DNA from: Chthoniobacter flavus
Lineage (GTDB): Bacteria > Verrucomicrobiota > Verrucomicrobiia > Chthoniobacterales > Terrimicrobiaceae
Assembly: GCA_020718585.1 (NCBI GenBank)
Contig: DYRS01000003.1
Location: 6,716 to 45,327 of the forward strand
Length of the DNA stretch: 38,612 nt
Direction of reading: 5' to 3'
Part shown: one piece after another, positions 17,301 to 24,411 of the stretch
Position numbering within the stretch: the first letter of the stretch is position 1
Layout of the letters: every line of letters begins with the position of its first letter
Made by a program: the position numbers and the translations under genes
The notes under the pieces: model-generated
Databases searched by the model: none
The model's input: the letters and a program-made list of their open reading frames with translations, nothing else
Told to the model about the DNA's origin: nothing

Positions 17301-17590
17301 GTCTGAAACTCCGCCCAGCGGCCCGGAACCTCCTCCGGCTTCGCCGCCTGCCAGTCGAGCTCCTCCCAAACCGTCCCGCCGGAATCCGCCACGAGCAGGG
17401 TCGCCCCGCCGCCGGGCGTGCCGGTGAGCCGCGCGCGAAGGATGTCATGGGTGGCACATGCAGTGTCCCATGCCCCCCGCACCGCCGCACGGTCCATCTT
17501 TTCCCCGAAGCTCACCGAGACCTGCGAATGCGCGTCCTCCCGGTGGAGAAACGCGGCGGACTGCATCGGATTGGCGGAAATCTCTTTCAT
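14309..17590 (-). CDS. NRPS-like protein: degenerate condensation - degenerate adenylation - degenerate thioesterase, no carrier domain (1093 aa)
   Basis: Start MKEISANPMQSAAF at 17590. C-like N-terminus (THYLLSVPSYLLDESSFARLMLDW), A-like middle (AFRAHVAKTPNAVAVRAGEHELTFLELNTLSDRLAAHL...ALIGSWKAGNCCLALDPAAPPEWI), TE-like C-terminus (PLVLVPTASGVPETYRDFVAALGTGRKILGLTARG...FELCGFGFGGIAALEMARQLA). Confidence 0.82.
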   Translation of the reverse strand: MKEISANPMQSAAFLHREDAHSQVSVSFGEKMDRAAVRGAWDTACATHDILRARLTGTPGGGATLLVADSGGTVWEELDWQAAKPEEVPGRWAEFQTADLAVPFDGRGSVRMTEIALPGGGTHYLLSVPSYLLDESSFARLMLDWLIALERPLSADEPAAATTGSPSAWSGILKPVPEPMVLHLRPPGRAAAGATWDLGREEAARFSEACKSLDPGVVVESLWALALRRLGATGNTTVRRFDVRRSHRAVGYFENWLPVVHAWDSKTWLADACARHEIAAANAWIAPGAVLTTDGAGVGGLTCGFAWGGPDINDIVHTALPRWINFDAKLTRSRPDLLLLEARPGLSLRVHGPLGSETAARKLLQLLAGLIQGFASYEAKPRVQIPLLPGPEARQLREMSRGPDPAEHPANALDAFRAHVAKTPNAVAVRAGEHELTFLELNTLSDRLAAHLVHTSLSGGWHVALFLSPSSWIAIALIGSWKAGNCCLALDPAAPPEWIEAALAAHDAGLVFCDGASAPLLDTSAKRRIIIDQEWDAMELAEVPRAANKPDAPAAILPGYFAGIAPVVRALTHESLVAAAVEGARMLDFWPGDSFLAHSAAGGGAFFDEWLIPLLGGGTVLIAGDDLLDPVHSGATHLRLTAPEWSNQAARWARGDDASESPLRIVAVEMGTASKLALDVWNHCTGGRVRTHTFFSLSGLCGLGIAGDATPDGAMLAVGRPVAGTEVAVTDDDSHDLPPGHAGHLRMRFPGWKSLSNPKGRRGIESGLRAWLSLAGDIRLEGDAAPELARGPRAAALIAENNVLDAFEGAHIWALEPCEVDGTSAVAEWPLTRGGWIDASQLPMPQAKPDLEPKPAEAAPPKPAKAATPWVPISVLQPEGGSPLVLVPTASGVPETYRDFVAALGTGRKILGLTARGICDPDAVHRTVEGAAAEWITSLVEEDPSLAFELCGFGFGGIAALEMARQLAASRRPVPQLILIGTPPPQTEQPAGWLASVKNAFQRLKPDGRLEPFPATGEPARAHVEAWLRYRFVRCDLRARIIVPSDFPPDAAASWLAILPSARVVPVKCAWAEMLSFPAVKRLASIIADTRQP

Positions 17591-17597
17591 GGTGTTC

Positions 17598-18290
17598 TCA
17601 GCCGGTTGGCTTTTTTCTGTATTGAGCAGGCTGGTCGAGGAGCCGCAGTTGAGGCTCGACATGTCCGTTTCGCAAGGCAACTCCATTGAACGAGTTTTGC
17701 TCGACGTCCTCGTTCCCCCACTGGTTCCAACCATCCCTCCGAAACCTGGCAAATAGTTCAAGGTAGGGTCCGGGGGAGCAGTCTTCAACGAGATCGTATA
17801 TTTCATCCGGCTTGCGGGAATGCTCGCGTTTCTGCGTGGCCAGCAAGTTGACCTGTCGCCTTCCCGGCTGCAGGGTCCTCATGCTTCCGCGCACCCCGAA
17901 AAGCACAAGTTCGGTGACGTTTCGGAAATAAAAACCGACGCCCCGGCCATCCGGCCCGGCATCTTTCCTGATTTTATACCAAACGAGATTGCTTTTGTAA
18001 GTGAACCCCCAAGCCTCCATCACCTTGAGGCCTTCCTGCAGAAGAGCATTGGGAACCCAGAGATAAAGGTGGGACTTTGCCGCCGCCAGGCGGGGAATCG
18101 GGAGCTCCATGATCTCCTTCAACTCCATTGTCGGGTATCGCAGCAACCTCTTGTGCTCGGGAGCCATCTTGCCGGTGCGATTCTGGAACTGCCACGGCGG
18201 ATCAGCAAGGATGGTCGAGTATCTTGCCGTTGCCTTTGCAAGCAAATCGTCGGCCGGGGTCGGCTCTGTGATGTTAACAACCTTCGTCAT
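17598..18290 (-). CDS. MT-A70 family adenine-specific DNA methyltransferase
   Basis: YSTILADPPWQFQNRTGK (DPPW motif), HLYLWVPNALLQEGLKVMEAWGFTYKSNLVWYKIRK, FRNVTELVLFGVRG, REHSRKPDEIYDLVEDCSPGPYLELFARFRRDGWNQWGNE. Confidence 0.92.
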   Translation of the reverse strand: MTKVVNITEPTPADDLLAKATARYSTILADPPWQFQNRTGKMAPEHKRLLRYPTMELKEIMELPIPRLAAAKSHLYLWVPNALLQEGLKVMEAWGFTYKSNLVWYKIRKDAGPDGRGVGFYFRNVTELVLFGVRGSMRTLQPGRRQVNLLATQKREHSRKPDEIYDLVEDCSPGPYLELFARFRRDGWNQWGNEDVEQNSFNGVALRNGHVEPQLRLLDQPAQYRKKPTG

Positions 18291-18867
18291 ACAGTGTGTT
18301 CTTAATACCAAAAACCAAAACCGGACAACCTCCCGCGCCTCCGCCTTCGACCTTTGGAAGCAGCTTCGACATGTGAGTGGTGGACTGCCCGTAGGAAGAT
18401 CCCCGACCGAGGTTGTTGAAAATCGTTTGCAGCGCATCCGAGCGGGTGACGATAATCCCCACGGAAATCACCCGAAGTTCGAAAAGCAGCCTAAAATTGT
18501 TCAAGTCCCTGTCATAGAAGGGATCTTTGTTGTTCCACTCGATTTCCAGAGCGACCCGGTTCTTGAAACAATCCACCGAATGGGTCGGACTGTTCACGGA
18601 CGCTCCGTCCACAACAACCGATGTGTCGAATTCCTTTTCGATCCAGCCCCTAGCTTTGTTGAGGTGGGTGTCAAACCATTTCGAAATCTCGGATTTGTTC
18701 CCCCCTTTTGTCGTGATAAAGGATTTGCAAAGCTTGAAGCGGGGCAAAACATCGCAGATATCGGACCACTCGCTTGGAAAATCTTTTTCGAGTATCGCGG
18801 AGGCGTGCCGCCATTCATGAATCTCGTAATGGTCTCGGATTTTCTGTGGCAGTGCGCTGATCGGCAT
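18274..18867 (-). CDS. BglII/BstYI family type II restriction endonuclease
   Basis: PTHSVDCFKNRVALEIEWNNKDPFYDRDLNNFRLLFELRVISVGIIVTRSD; D-x8-E-x-E spacing fits the recalled BglII active-site layout (D-x8-E-x-Q). Confidence 0.88.
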   Translation of the reverse strand: MPISALPQKIRDHYEIHEWRHASAILEKDFPSEWSDICDVLPRFKLCKSFITTKGGNKSEISKWFDTHLNKARGWIEKEFDTSVVVDGASVNSPTHSVDCFKNRVALEIEWNNKDPFYDRDLNNFRLLFELRVISVGIIVTRSDALQTIFNNLGRGSSYGQSTTHMSKLLPKVEGGGAGGCPVLVFGIKNTLYDEGC

Positions 18868-18935
18868 GGGAAAGGTAGATTCTAGTTGGCCGGGAGGTCA
18901 GCGCGCTAGAGATATTTTTTCTTCAACCGCACCGC

Positions 18936-20069
18936 TTACAAGAGCGAGTCTGTGACCGCGCCGGTGGAGGCGGTCGAGACGTGGGAGGCGTATTTTGCGA
19001 GGACTCCCCGGCGGTAGCGGGGCGCAGGCTTTTTCCATTTGGCGAGGCGGGCGGCGATTTCCTTTTGCGGGATGCCGAGCGTGAGCTTGCGCGTGGGCGC
19101 GTCAATCGTGATCGGGTCGCCCTCGCGGACGACCGCGAGCGGCCCGCCCTCGAATGCCTCGGGCGTGATGTGCCCGACAACAAACCCGTGGGTGCCGCCG
19201 GAGAAGCGTCCGTCGGTGATGAGCGCAACATCTTTTCCGAGACCGCCGAGCGCGATCGTGACGGTGATCGCATTCTCGAACGCCTCCTTGCAAAAAATGT
19301 CCGACGGGCGAATGCCTTGCTTCAGAAGGTTGAGCACCGCCGCGCCGGCATCGCGGCAGTCGCGGACCTTGTGCTGCGAGACCGCGGCCTGGGCCGAGCT
19401 GTTCGGGAGGCTGAACCCGAGCGCCTCGATCGCCGAGGCCATCGTGTTCGCAGTATACATCCCGCCGCATGAGCCCGGACCCGGGATCGCGCACGACTCG
19501 ACATCGTGAAGTTCCTTGTCGGAGATTTTTCCCGCCGCATTTTGTCCGACCGCCTCAAAGACCGAGACGACATCAAGATTCCGACCGGCGAGGCATCCGG
19601 GAAGGATTGTGCCGCCATAGACGAAGACCGCCGGACGGTTCATCCGGGCGACCGCCATGATGCAGCCCGGCATGTTTTTGTCGCACCCGCCGATCGCGAC
19701 GAACCCGTCAAACCCCTGGCATCCGACGACCGTCTCGATCGAATCTGCGATGACCTCGCGCGAGACGAGCGAGTATTTCATCCCTTCGGTCCCCATCGAA
19801 ATCCCGTCGGAAATCGTGATCGTATTGAAGATCACCGCCTTCCCGCCCGCTGCATCAACCCCCAGCGCGGACTCGCGGGCAAGCTGGTCAATGTGCATGT
19901 TGCACGGAGTCACCATACTCCACGTCGAGGCCACACCGATCTGAGGCTTCGCAAAATCGCTCTCCTTGTAACCCGCCGGATACAGCATCGCGCGGCTCGG
20001 CGCACGGCTCCGACCGTCGAGGACAATCGAGGAATACGGGCGCATCTGCGCGGAAGATTTGGAACTCAT
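18936..20069 (-). CDS. ilvD: Dihydroxy-acid dehydratase, apparently internally deleted (377 aa versus about 555 expected)
   Basis: MVTPCNMHIDQLA, GGCDKNMPGC, PGPGSCGGMYTANTMASAIEALG and LITDGRFSGGTHGFVVGHITPEAFEGGPLA are IlvD motifs; AFENAITVTIALGG joins directly to LGKDVALITDGRF. Confidence 0.93.
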   Translation of the reverse strand: MSSKSSAQMRPYSSIVLDGRSRAPSRAMLYPAGYKESDFAKPQIGVASTWSMVTPCNMHIDQLARESALGVDAAGGKAVIFNTITISDGISMGTEGMKYSLVSREVIADSIETVVGCQGFDGFVAIGGCDKNMPGCIMAVARMNRPAVFVYGGTILPGCLAGRNLDVVSVFEAVGQNAAGKISDKELHDVESCAIPGPGSCGGMYTANTMASAIEALGFSLPNSSAQAAVSQHKVRDCRDAGAAVLNLLKQGIRPSDIFCKEAFENAITVTIALGGLGKDVALITDGRFSGGTHGFVVGHITPEAFEGGPLAVVREGDPITIDAPTRKLTLGIPQKEIAARLAKWKKPAPRYRRGVLAKYASHVSTASTGAVTDSLL

Positions 20070-20135
20070 GAGCGGTCCAATCTAGCAGCCCGCACGACAT
20101 TTCCAAGCACTCGGGCCGAAAAAATCAAACGCACC

Positions 20136-21362
20136 TCAGCCGACCTCGCACCGAACCCTGCGGGCGGCGGCGGCGGCGTCCGCCTCGGAGGCTGCGTGGA
20201 TCACGAGGATCGGCTCGCCCTTGGCGATGCGCTCACCGGATTTTTTGATTTCGGAAAACCCGACCGACGGGTTGATCGAGTCGGCGGCGGTGTTGCGTCC
20301 GGCGCCGAGGCGGACGGCGGCCACGCCGATCGCGCCGGCATCGAGCGATTTGACAACTCCGTCGCGCGGGGACGGGAGAGTGACGACGACCGGGGCGGCG
20401 GCGGGCGGACGTTCGAGCGTGCGAGCGTCACCGCCCTGGGCCTCGACGATTTCGAGAAATTTCCTCCAGGCCGATCCGTCGGCGAGCCGCCGGGCGTGGA
20501 CGTCGCGCGGCGAGTTGGAGACCGCGCACGCGAGGTCGAGCGTGAGCGCGACGAGGTCGTCCGGCCCGCGTCCCTGCAGCGATTCCACCGCCTCGCGAAC
20601 CTCGAGCGCATTGCCGACCGCGCGACCGAGCGGCTCGTCCATCGGGGTCAGGACGCATGATGTGCGCACGCCATTTGCCTCGCCGACCGCCGCGAGCCCG
20701 GCGGCGAGAAGCGCGGCGTCGTCGCGGGATTTCATGAATGCGCCGGCCCCGAATTTCACGTCGAGAACGAGCCGATCAAGCGACTCGGCGAGTTTTTTTG
20801 ACATGATGCTCGCGATGATGAGCGGGCGCGACGGCACGGTCGCGGTCACGTCGCGCAGCGCGTAGAGCTTTCGGTCGGCCGGGCAGAACCCGTCGGTCTG
20901 CCCGGCCATGAAGACCCCGATCTTTTCGATTTGGCGGAGGCAGGCGGACGCGTCGAGGCGGACGTTGAACCCCGGGATGCTCTCGAGCTTGTCGAGCGTG
21001 CCGCCGGTGATCCCAAGCCCGCGCCCGGAAACCATCGGCACCCAGAGCCCGTCGCATGCGAGGAGCGGGGCGAGGATGAGAGAAACCTTGTCGCCGATCC
21101 CACCGGTCGAGTGCTTGTCCACCTTTGGCGGCGAACCGCCCGGCCATCGGAACACATGCCCGCTGTCCCGCATGGATGCGGTCATCGCGGATGTTTCGAC
21201 ATCGGACATGCCGCGGAAAAATACCGCCATCGCGAACGCGGCCATCTGGTAATCGGGCACGCCGCCGCGCGAATACCCGGCGACGAGCTCCGCGATCTCG
21301 GAGGGTTCAAGGCTCCCGCCGTCGCGCTTTTTTTCAATCAGCGTGGGAATATGCACCGGCAC
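20136..21362 (-). CDS. deoA: Thymidine/pyrimidine-nucleoside phosphorylase
   Basis: VDKHSTGGIGDKVSL, MVSGRGLGITGGTLDKLESIPGF, LDVKFGAGAFM. GTG start at 21362. Confidence 0.9.
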   Translation of the reverse strand: MPVHIPTLIEKKRDGGSLEPSEIAELVAGYSRGGVPDYQMAAFAMAVFFRGMSDVETSAMTASMRDSGHVFRWPGGSPPKVDKHSTGGIGDKVSLILAPLLACDGLWVPMVSGRGLGITGGTLDKLESIPGFNVRLDASACLRQIEKIGVFMAGQTDGFCPADRKLYALRDVTATVPSRPLIIASIMSKKLAESLDRLVLDVKFGAGAFMKSRDDAALLAAGLAAVGEANGVRTSCVLTPMDEPLGRAVGNALEVREAVESLQGRGPDDLVALTLDLACAVSNSPRDVHARRLADGSAWRKFLEIVEAQGGDARTLERPPAAAPVVVTLPSPRDGVVKSLDAGAIGVAAVRLGAGRNTAADSINPSVGFSEIKKSGERIAKGEPILVIHAASEADAAAAARRVRCEVG

Positions 21363-22775
21363 TCAGAGCACGATGAGCTCGATCCGCTGGTTCGCGAGCG
21401 GGCAGTGCGGAGACGGCCCCGCGACCAGGAGGACCATGCGGCACGGCAGCCCGAGATCCTTGACCAGCGCGCGCGCGCAGTCGTTCCAGGAATCCGGCTC
21501 GCTTTCAACATGCACCGGCAGGACCCCGCCCGAGAAGCACAGCCCCTGCAAGGCGGCGTGGTCGGAACCGACGGCCAGGATCCAGATCCCCGGATGCCCG
21601 CTCGAGGCCGCCCGCGCGTTGTGGCCGCCGACGGTCGGCACCAGCACCGCATCGCAACGGGTCAGGCGGATCGCATGCTCGACGAGGCGGACGTTCGAGC
21701 CAAATCCCGCGGCCGCATCGGCGGGGTCGGAGACGGTTTGCCGGACCGCCAACTTTGCGCGGTGCGACTCGGTAGCTGTGGCGATTTTTCCCAGCATCGC
21801 GACCGACTCGACCGGGAACGCGCCCATTGCGGACTCGCCGGAAAGCATCACGCAGTCGGTGCCGTCGAGGATCGCGTTTGCGACGTCGGTCGCCTCCGCG
21901 CGGGTCGGCAGGCGGCTGGAGATCATGGATTCGAGCATCTGGGTCGCCGTGATGACCGGCTTGTGCGCGCGGTTTGCTTTTGCGATGAGCTGCTTTTGCA
22001 GGACCGCGATCTCCTCAATCGGGACCTCGACCCCGAGGTCGCCGCGCGCAACCATGATCCCGTCGGACGCAGCGAGGATCTCGTCAAAATTCCCGATCGC
22101 CTCCCAGCGCTCGATTTTAGCGATGATAAACGGATGGTATCCGAGCGCGGCCGCGGCCTCGCGGACGGCCGTAATGTCGGCGGCACTCTCGACAAACGAC
22201 TGGCTGATCGCGTCCACCCCGTGGGCCAGTGCAAATTCGAGGCACTTCCGGTCGTGGTCGGTGAACGCGCTGATGCCGAGCGCGATCCGCGGCAGGTTCA
22301 GGCCCTTGCGCGAGCGCAGCTCGCCGCCCACGGCGACCGTGCAGAGCACGTCGTTCCCCTCGACCCGCCCGACGATCAACTGCACGACCCCGTCGTTGAG
22401 GAACAGCCGGTCGCCCGCCTTCACCACCTGCGGAAGCCGCTCGAAACTCATCGAAACCCGGTGGCAATCGCCGACGATTTCCTCGCTCGTCAGGACAAAC
22501 GGATCGCCTGTCGCCAGCGAGATCGGCTCGGGCGATATCGCCCCCAGCCGCATCTTCGGTCCCGGCAGGTCGGCCATGATCGCCACCCGCTGGCCGGACG
22601 CCTCGGACGCCGCGCGGATCCGCGCGATCACATCGGCATGCCCGCCGAACTCGCCGTGCGAAAAGTTGAGGCGGGCGACGTTGACCCCGGCACGGATCAG
22701 GCGCTCGAGCATTTCGGGGGAATTCGAGGCGGGGCCGATCGTGGCGACAATTTTTGTTTTGTGGTCGGGTGGCAT
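21363..22775 (-). CDS. pyk: Pyruvate kinase
   Basis: KTKIVATIGPAS, ARLNFSHGEFGGH, ADLPGPKMRLG, GIMVARGDLGVEVPIEEIAVLQKQLI, TATQMLESMI, CVMLSGESAMGAFPVESV. Confidence 0.95.
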   Translation of the reverse strand: MPPDHKTKIVATIGPASNSPEMLERLIRAGVNVARLNFSHGEFGGHADVIARIRAASEASGQRVAIMADLPGPKMRLGAISPEPISLATGDPFVLTSEEIVGDCHRVSMSFERLPQVVKAGDRLFLNDGVVQLIVGRVEGNDVLCTVAVGGELRSRKGLNLPRIALGISAFTDHDRKCLEFALAHGVDAISQSFVESAADITAVREAAAALGYHPFIIAKIERWEAIGNFDEILAASDGIMVARGDLGVEVPIEEIAVLQKQLIAKANRAHKPVITATQMLESMISSRLPTRAEATDVANAILDGTDCVMLSGESAMGAFPVESVAMLGKIATATESHRAKLAVRQTVSDPADAAAGFGSNVRLVEHAIRLTRCDAVLVPTVGGHNARAASSGHPGIWILAVGSDHAALQGLCFSGGVLPVHVESEPDSWNDCARALVKDLGLPCRMVLLVAGPSPHCPLANQRIELIVL

Positions 22776-22862
22776 TTGGCGGCTGGTGAATTTTCGTCAT
22801 GCTCGCGACCGACCGACCGGATGCAAGCCGATTATTTTTTTGCCGGGTGGGGCTCCCGGTAG

Positions 22863-22914
22863 AGCGGTTTCGCCGAAACCGCTTGCTTTCGTTCCGGACG
22901 GCTGCGGCGAGCCG
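22863..22914. repeat. Pair of palindromes (REP-like intergenic element)
   Basis: AGCGGTTTC-gcc-GAAACCGCT (22863-22883) and CGGCT-gcggcg-AGCCG (22899-22914), with a weaker CCGGG/CCCGG hairpin at 22843-22859. Confidence 0.6.
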
Positions 22915-22915
22915 C

Positions 22916-23719
22916 TTACCCGGCGTCCGGTCTGGTGTCGGCGAGGCGGTTTGACGTGCAGGTCCCGCGTTTCGACGCGCGGATGAAGTCGAAGAACTCG
23001 GTGGCTTCCGGGCCCCACCCTGAGCCGACCGCCTGATCGAGTGCCTCGCCGACGCGCAGACCGCTCCGATAGACGAGCTTGAACGCGCGCTTGATCTCCG
23101 TGCGAGCCGCCGGAGAGAACCCGCCGCGCCGGAGCCCGATGACGTTGAGCCCGACGAGGAGGTTGCGGAAGTTTGCGGTGACGAACGGGGGGATGTCCTT
23201 GTTGAAGCTCGAGCTGCCGGCGATCATCGCGCGGCGGCCGATCCGCATGAACTGGTGGAAGACGCTTCCCCCGCCGAGCACCGCGCTCTCGCCGACGTCC
23301 ACGTAGCCGGCGAGCAGGCAGTTGTTCGTGACGATGACGTGGTCGGCCAGGGACACGTTGTGCCCGAGGTGGCAGCCGACCATGAGGAAGCATCCGCTCC
23401 CGACAGTGGTCTCGGTCCCCTCCTTCGTCCCACGGTGAATCGTCACGTATTCGCGGATCCGGTTGCTGTCTCCGATCCGAACTCCGCTTGCGATCTCCGG
23501 GCTGTGCGCGAAATCCTGTGGCACCGCTCCGATCACCGCGCCGTAGCCGACTACGTTCCCGACACCCATTGTCACCCGGCCCTCGATGATCGCATGGGCC
23601 TGGATCACGCAGCCAGCACCGATCTCGGCTTCCCCGCCGATGACCGCATGCGGACCGACTTCGACGGTGTCCGCGAGCCGTGCGGACGGTGAGATAACTG
23701 CCGATGGGTGGATTTTCAT
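22916..23719 (-). CDS. lpxA: Acyl-ACP--UDP-N-acetylglucosamine O-acyltransferase
   Basis: Left-handed beta-helix hexapeptides; IGDSNRIREYVTIHRGTKEGTETTVGSGCFLMVGCHLGHNVSLADHVIVTNNCLLAGYVDVGESAVLGGGS. Confidence 0.93.
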   Translation of the reverse strand: MKIHPSAVISPSARLADTVEVGPHAVIGGEAEIGAGCVIQAHAIIEGRVTMGVGNVVGYGAVIGAVPQDFAHSPEIASGVRIGDSNRIREYVTIHRGTKEGTETTVGSGCFLMVGCHLGHNVSLADHVIVTNNCLLAGYVDVGESAVLGGGSVFHQFMRIGRRAMIAGSSSFNKDIPPFVTANFRNLLVGLNVIGLRRGGFSPAARTEIKRAFKLVYRSGLRVGEALDQAVGSGWGPEATEFFDFIRASKRGTCTSNRLADTRPDAG

Positions 23720-24411
23720 AGGAGTCCGGCGTCGCGGAAGCTGAAGTAGGGCGGTCGACCTCCGTCGGGCGAGCCGAGGATCATGTGGTCAATCAGGTTG
23801 ATCTGGAGCAGCCCGGCCGCCTCGCGGAGTGCCGAGGTGAGCCGCCGGTCGGCCGCGCTCGGCTGCGGGTCGCCGCTCGGGTGGTTATGCACCAGGACGA
23901 GCGCGTAGGCGGAGTGGATGATCGCCGGACGGAAAATCTCGCGCGGGTGCGCGACGCACTCGTTGATCGAGCCGAGCGCGATCTCCTCGACGAGCAGGAG
24001 CCGGAGCTTCGTGTCGAGCAGGATCACCCGCAGGGATTCGCGGCGGAGCAGGAGGAATTCCTGCCCGAATACCTCGTAGATTTTATCGGGCGCATCGAGC
24101 ACCGGGCGGTCCTCGCGGCACCTTGCGAGGCGCTTTCCGATTTCGAACGCGGCGGCGAGCTCGAGGGATTTTGCCTTTCCGATCCCCTTCGCCCGCGTCC
24201 TGATCGTGGCGGCTGTTTCGCGGGAGAGCGGGATCAGGCCGCCGCTGGCGGTGATGAGGTCGGATGCGACGACGAGCGCGTTCCGTCCGGGCTGTCCGGT
24301 GCGGATAAAGATCGCGAGCAGTTCGGCGTCGGTGAGCGCCTCGATCCCATGGCGGTCAGCCTTTTCCCGAGGCCGCTCCGAGAGCGGCATCTCCATGATG
24401 CGGCCGGCCAT
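23716..24411 (-). CDS. radC: RadC family JAB-domain protein
   Basis: SERPREKADRHGIEALTDAELLAIFIRTG; JAB motif LVLVHNHPSGDPQPSAADRRLTSALREAAGLLQINLIDHMILG. Confidence 0.93.
   Translation of the reverse strand: MAGRIMEMPLSERPREKADRHGIEALTDAELLAIFIRTGQPGRNALVVASDLITASGGLIPLSRETAATIRTRAKGIGKAKSLELAAAFEIGKRLARCREDRPVLDAPDKIYEVFGQEFLLLRRESLRVILLDTKLRLLLVEEIALGSINECVAHPREIFRPAIIHSAYALVLVHNHPSGDPQPSAADRRLTSALREAAGLLQINLIDHMILGSPDGGRPPYFSFRDAGLL

Noticed and set aside
14309-17590. NRPS motif loss explained by frameshift or sequencing error
   Set aside because: The frame is open throughout and the changes are substitutions at several separate sites (HH to PS, S to G, H to W), not shifts.
17591-17806. 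Upstream extension of the NRPS-like ORF to 17806
   Set aside because: It overlaps the methyltransferase; homology starts at MKEISANPMQSAAF, so ATG 17590 is preferred.
18936-20069. A short IlvD/Edd-family variant rather than a deletion
   Set aside because: Both halves match full IlvD closely and the junction joins two motifs that are normally about 180 residues apart; I know of no natural subfamily with this join. Read mapping should still confirm it.
22835-22860. Rho-independent terminator at the CCGGG/CCCGG hairpin
   Set aside because: The adjacent T-run precedes the hairpin on the plus strand and is an A-run on the minus strand, the wrong arrangement for terminating lpxA.
20931-22986. 643-aa and 547-aa plus-strand ORFs antisense to deoA/pyk/lpxA
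   Set aside because: Typical high-GC shadow ORFs; the minus strand carries unmistakable pyruvate kinase and phosphorylase motifs.
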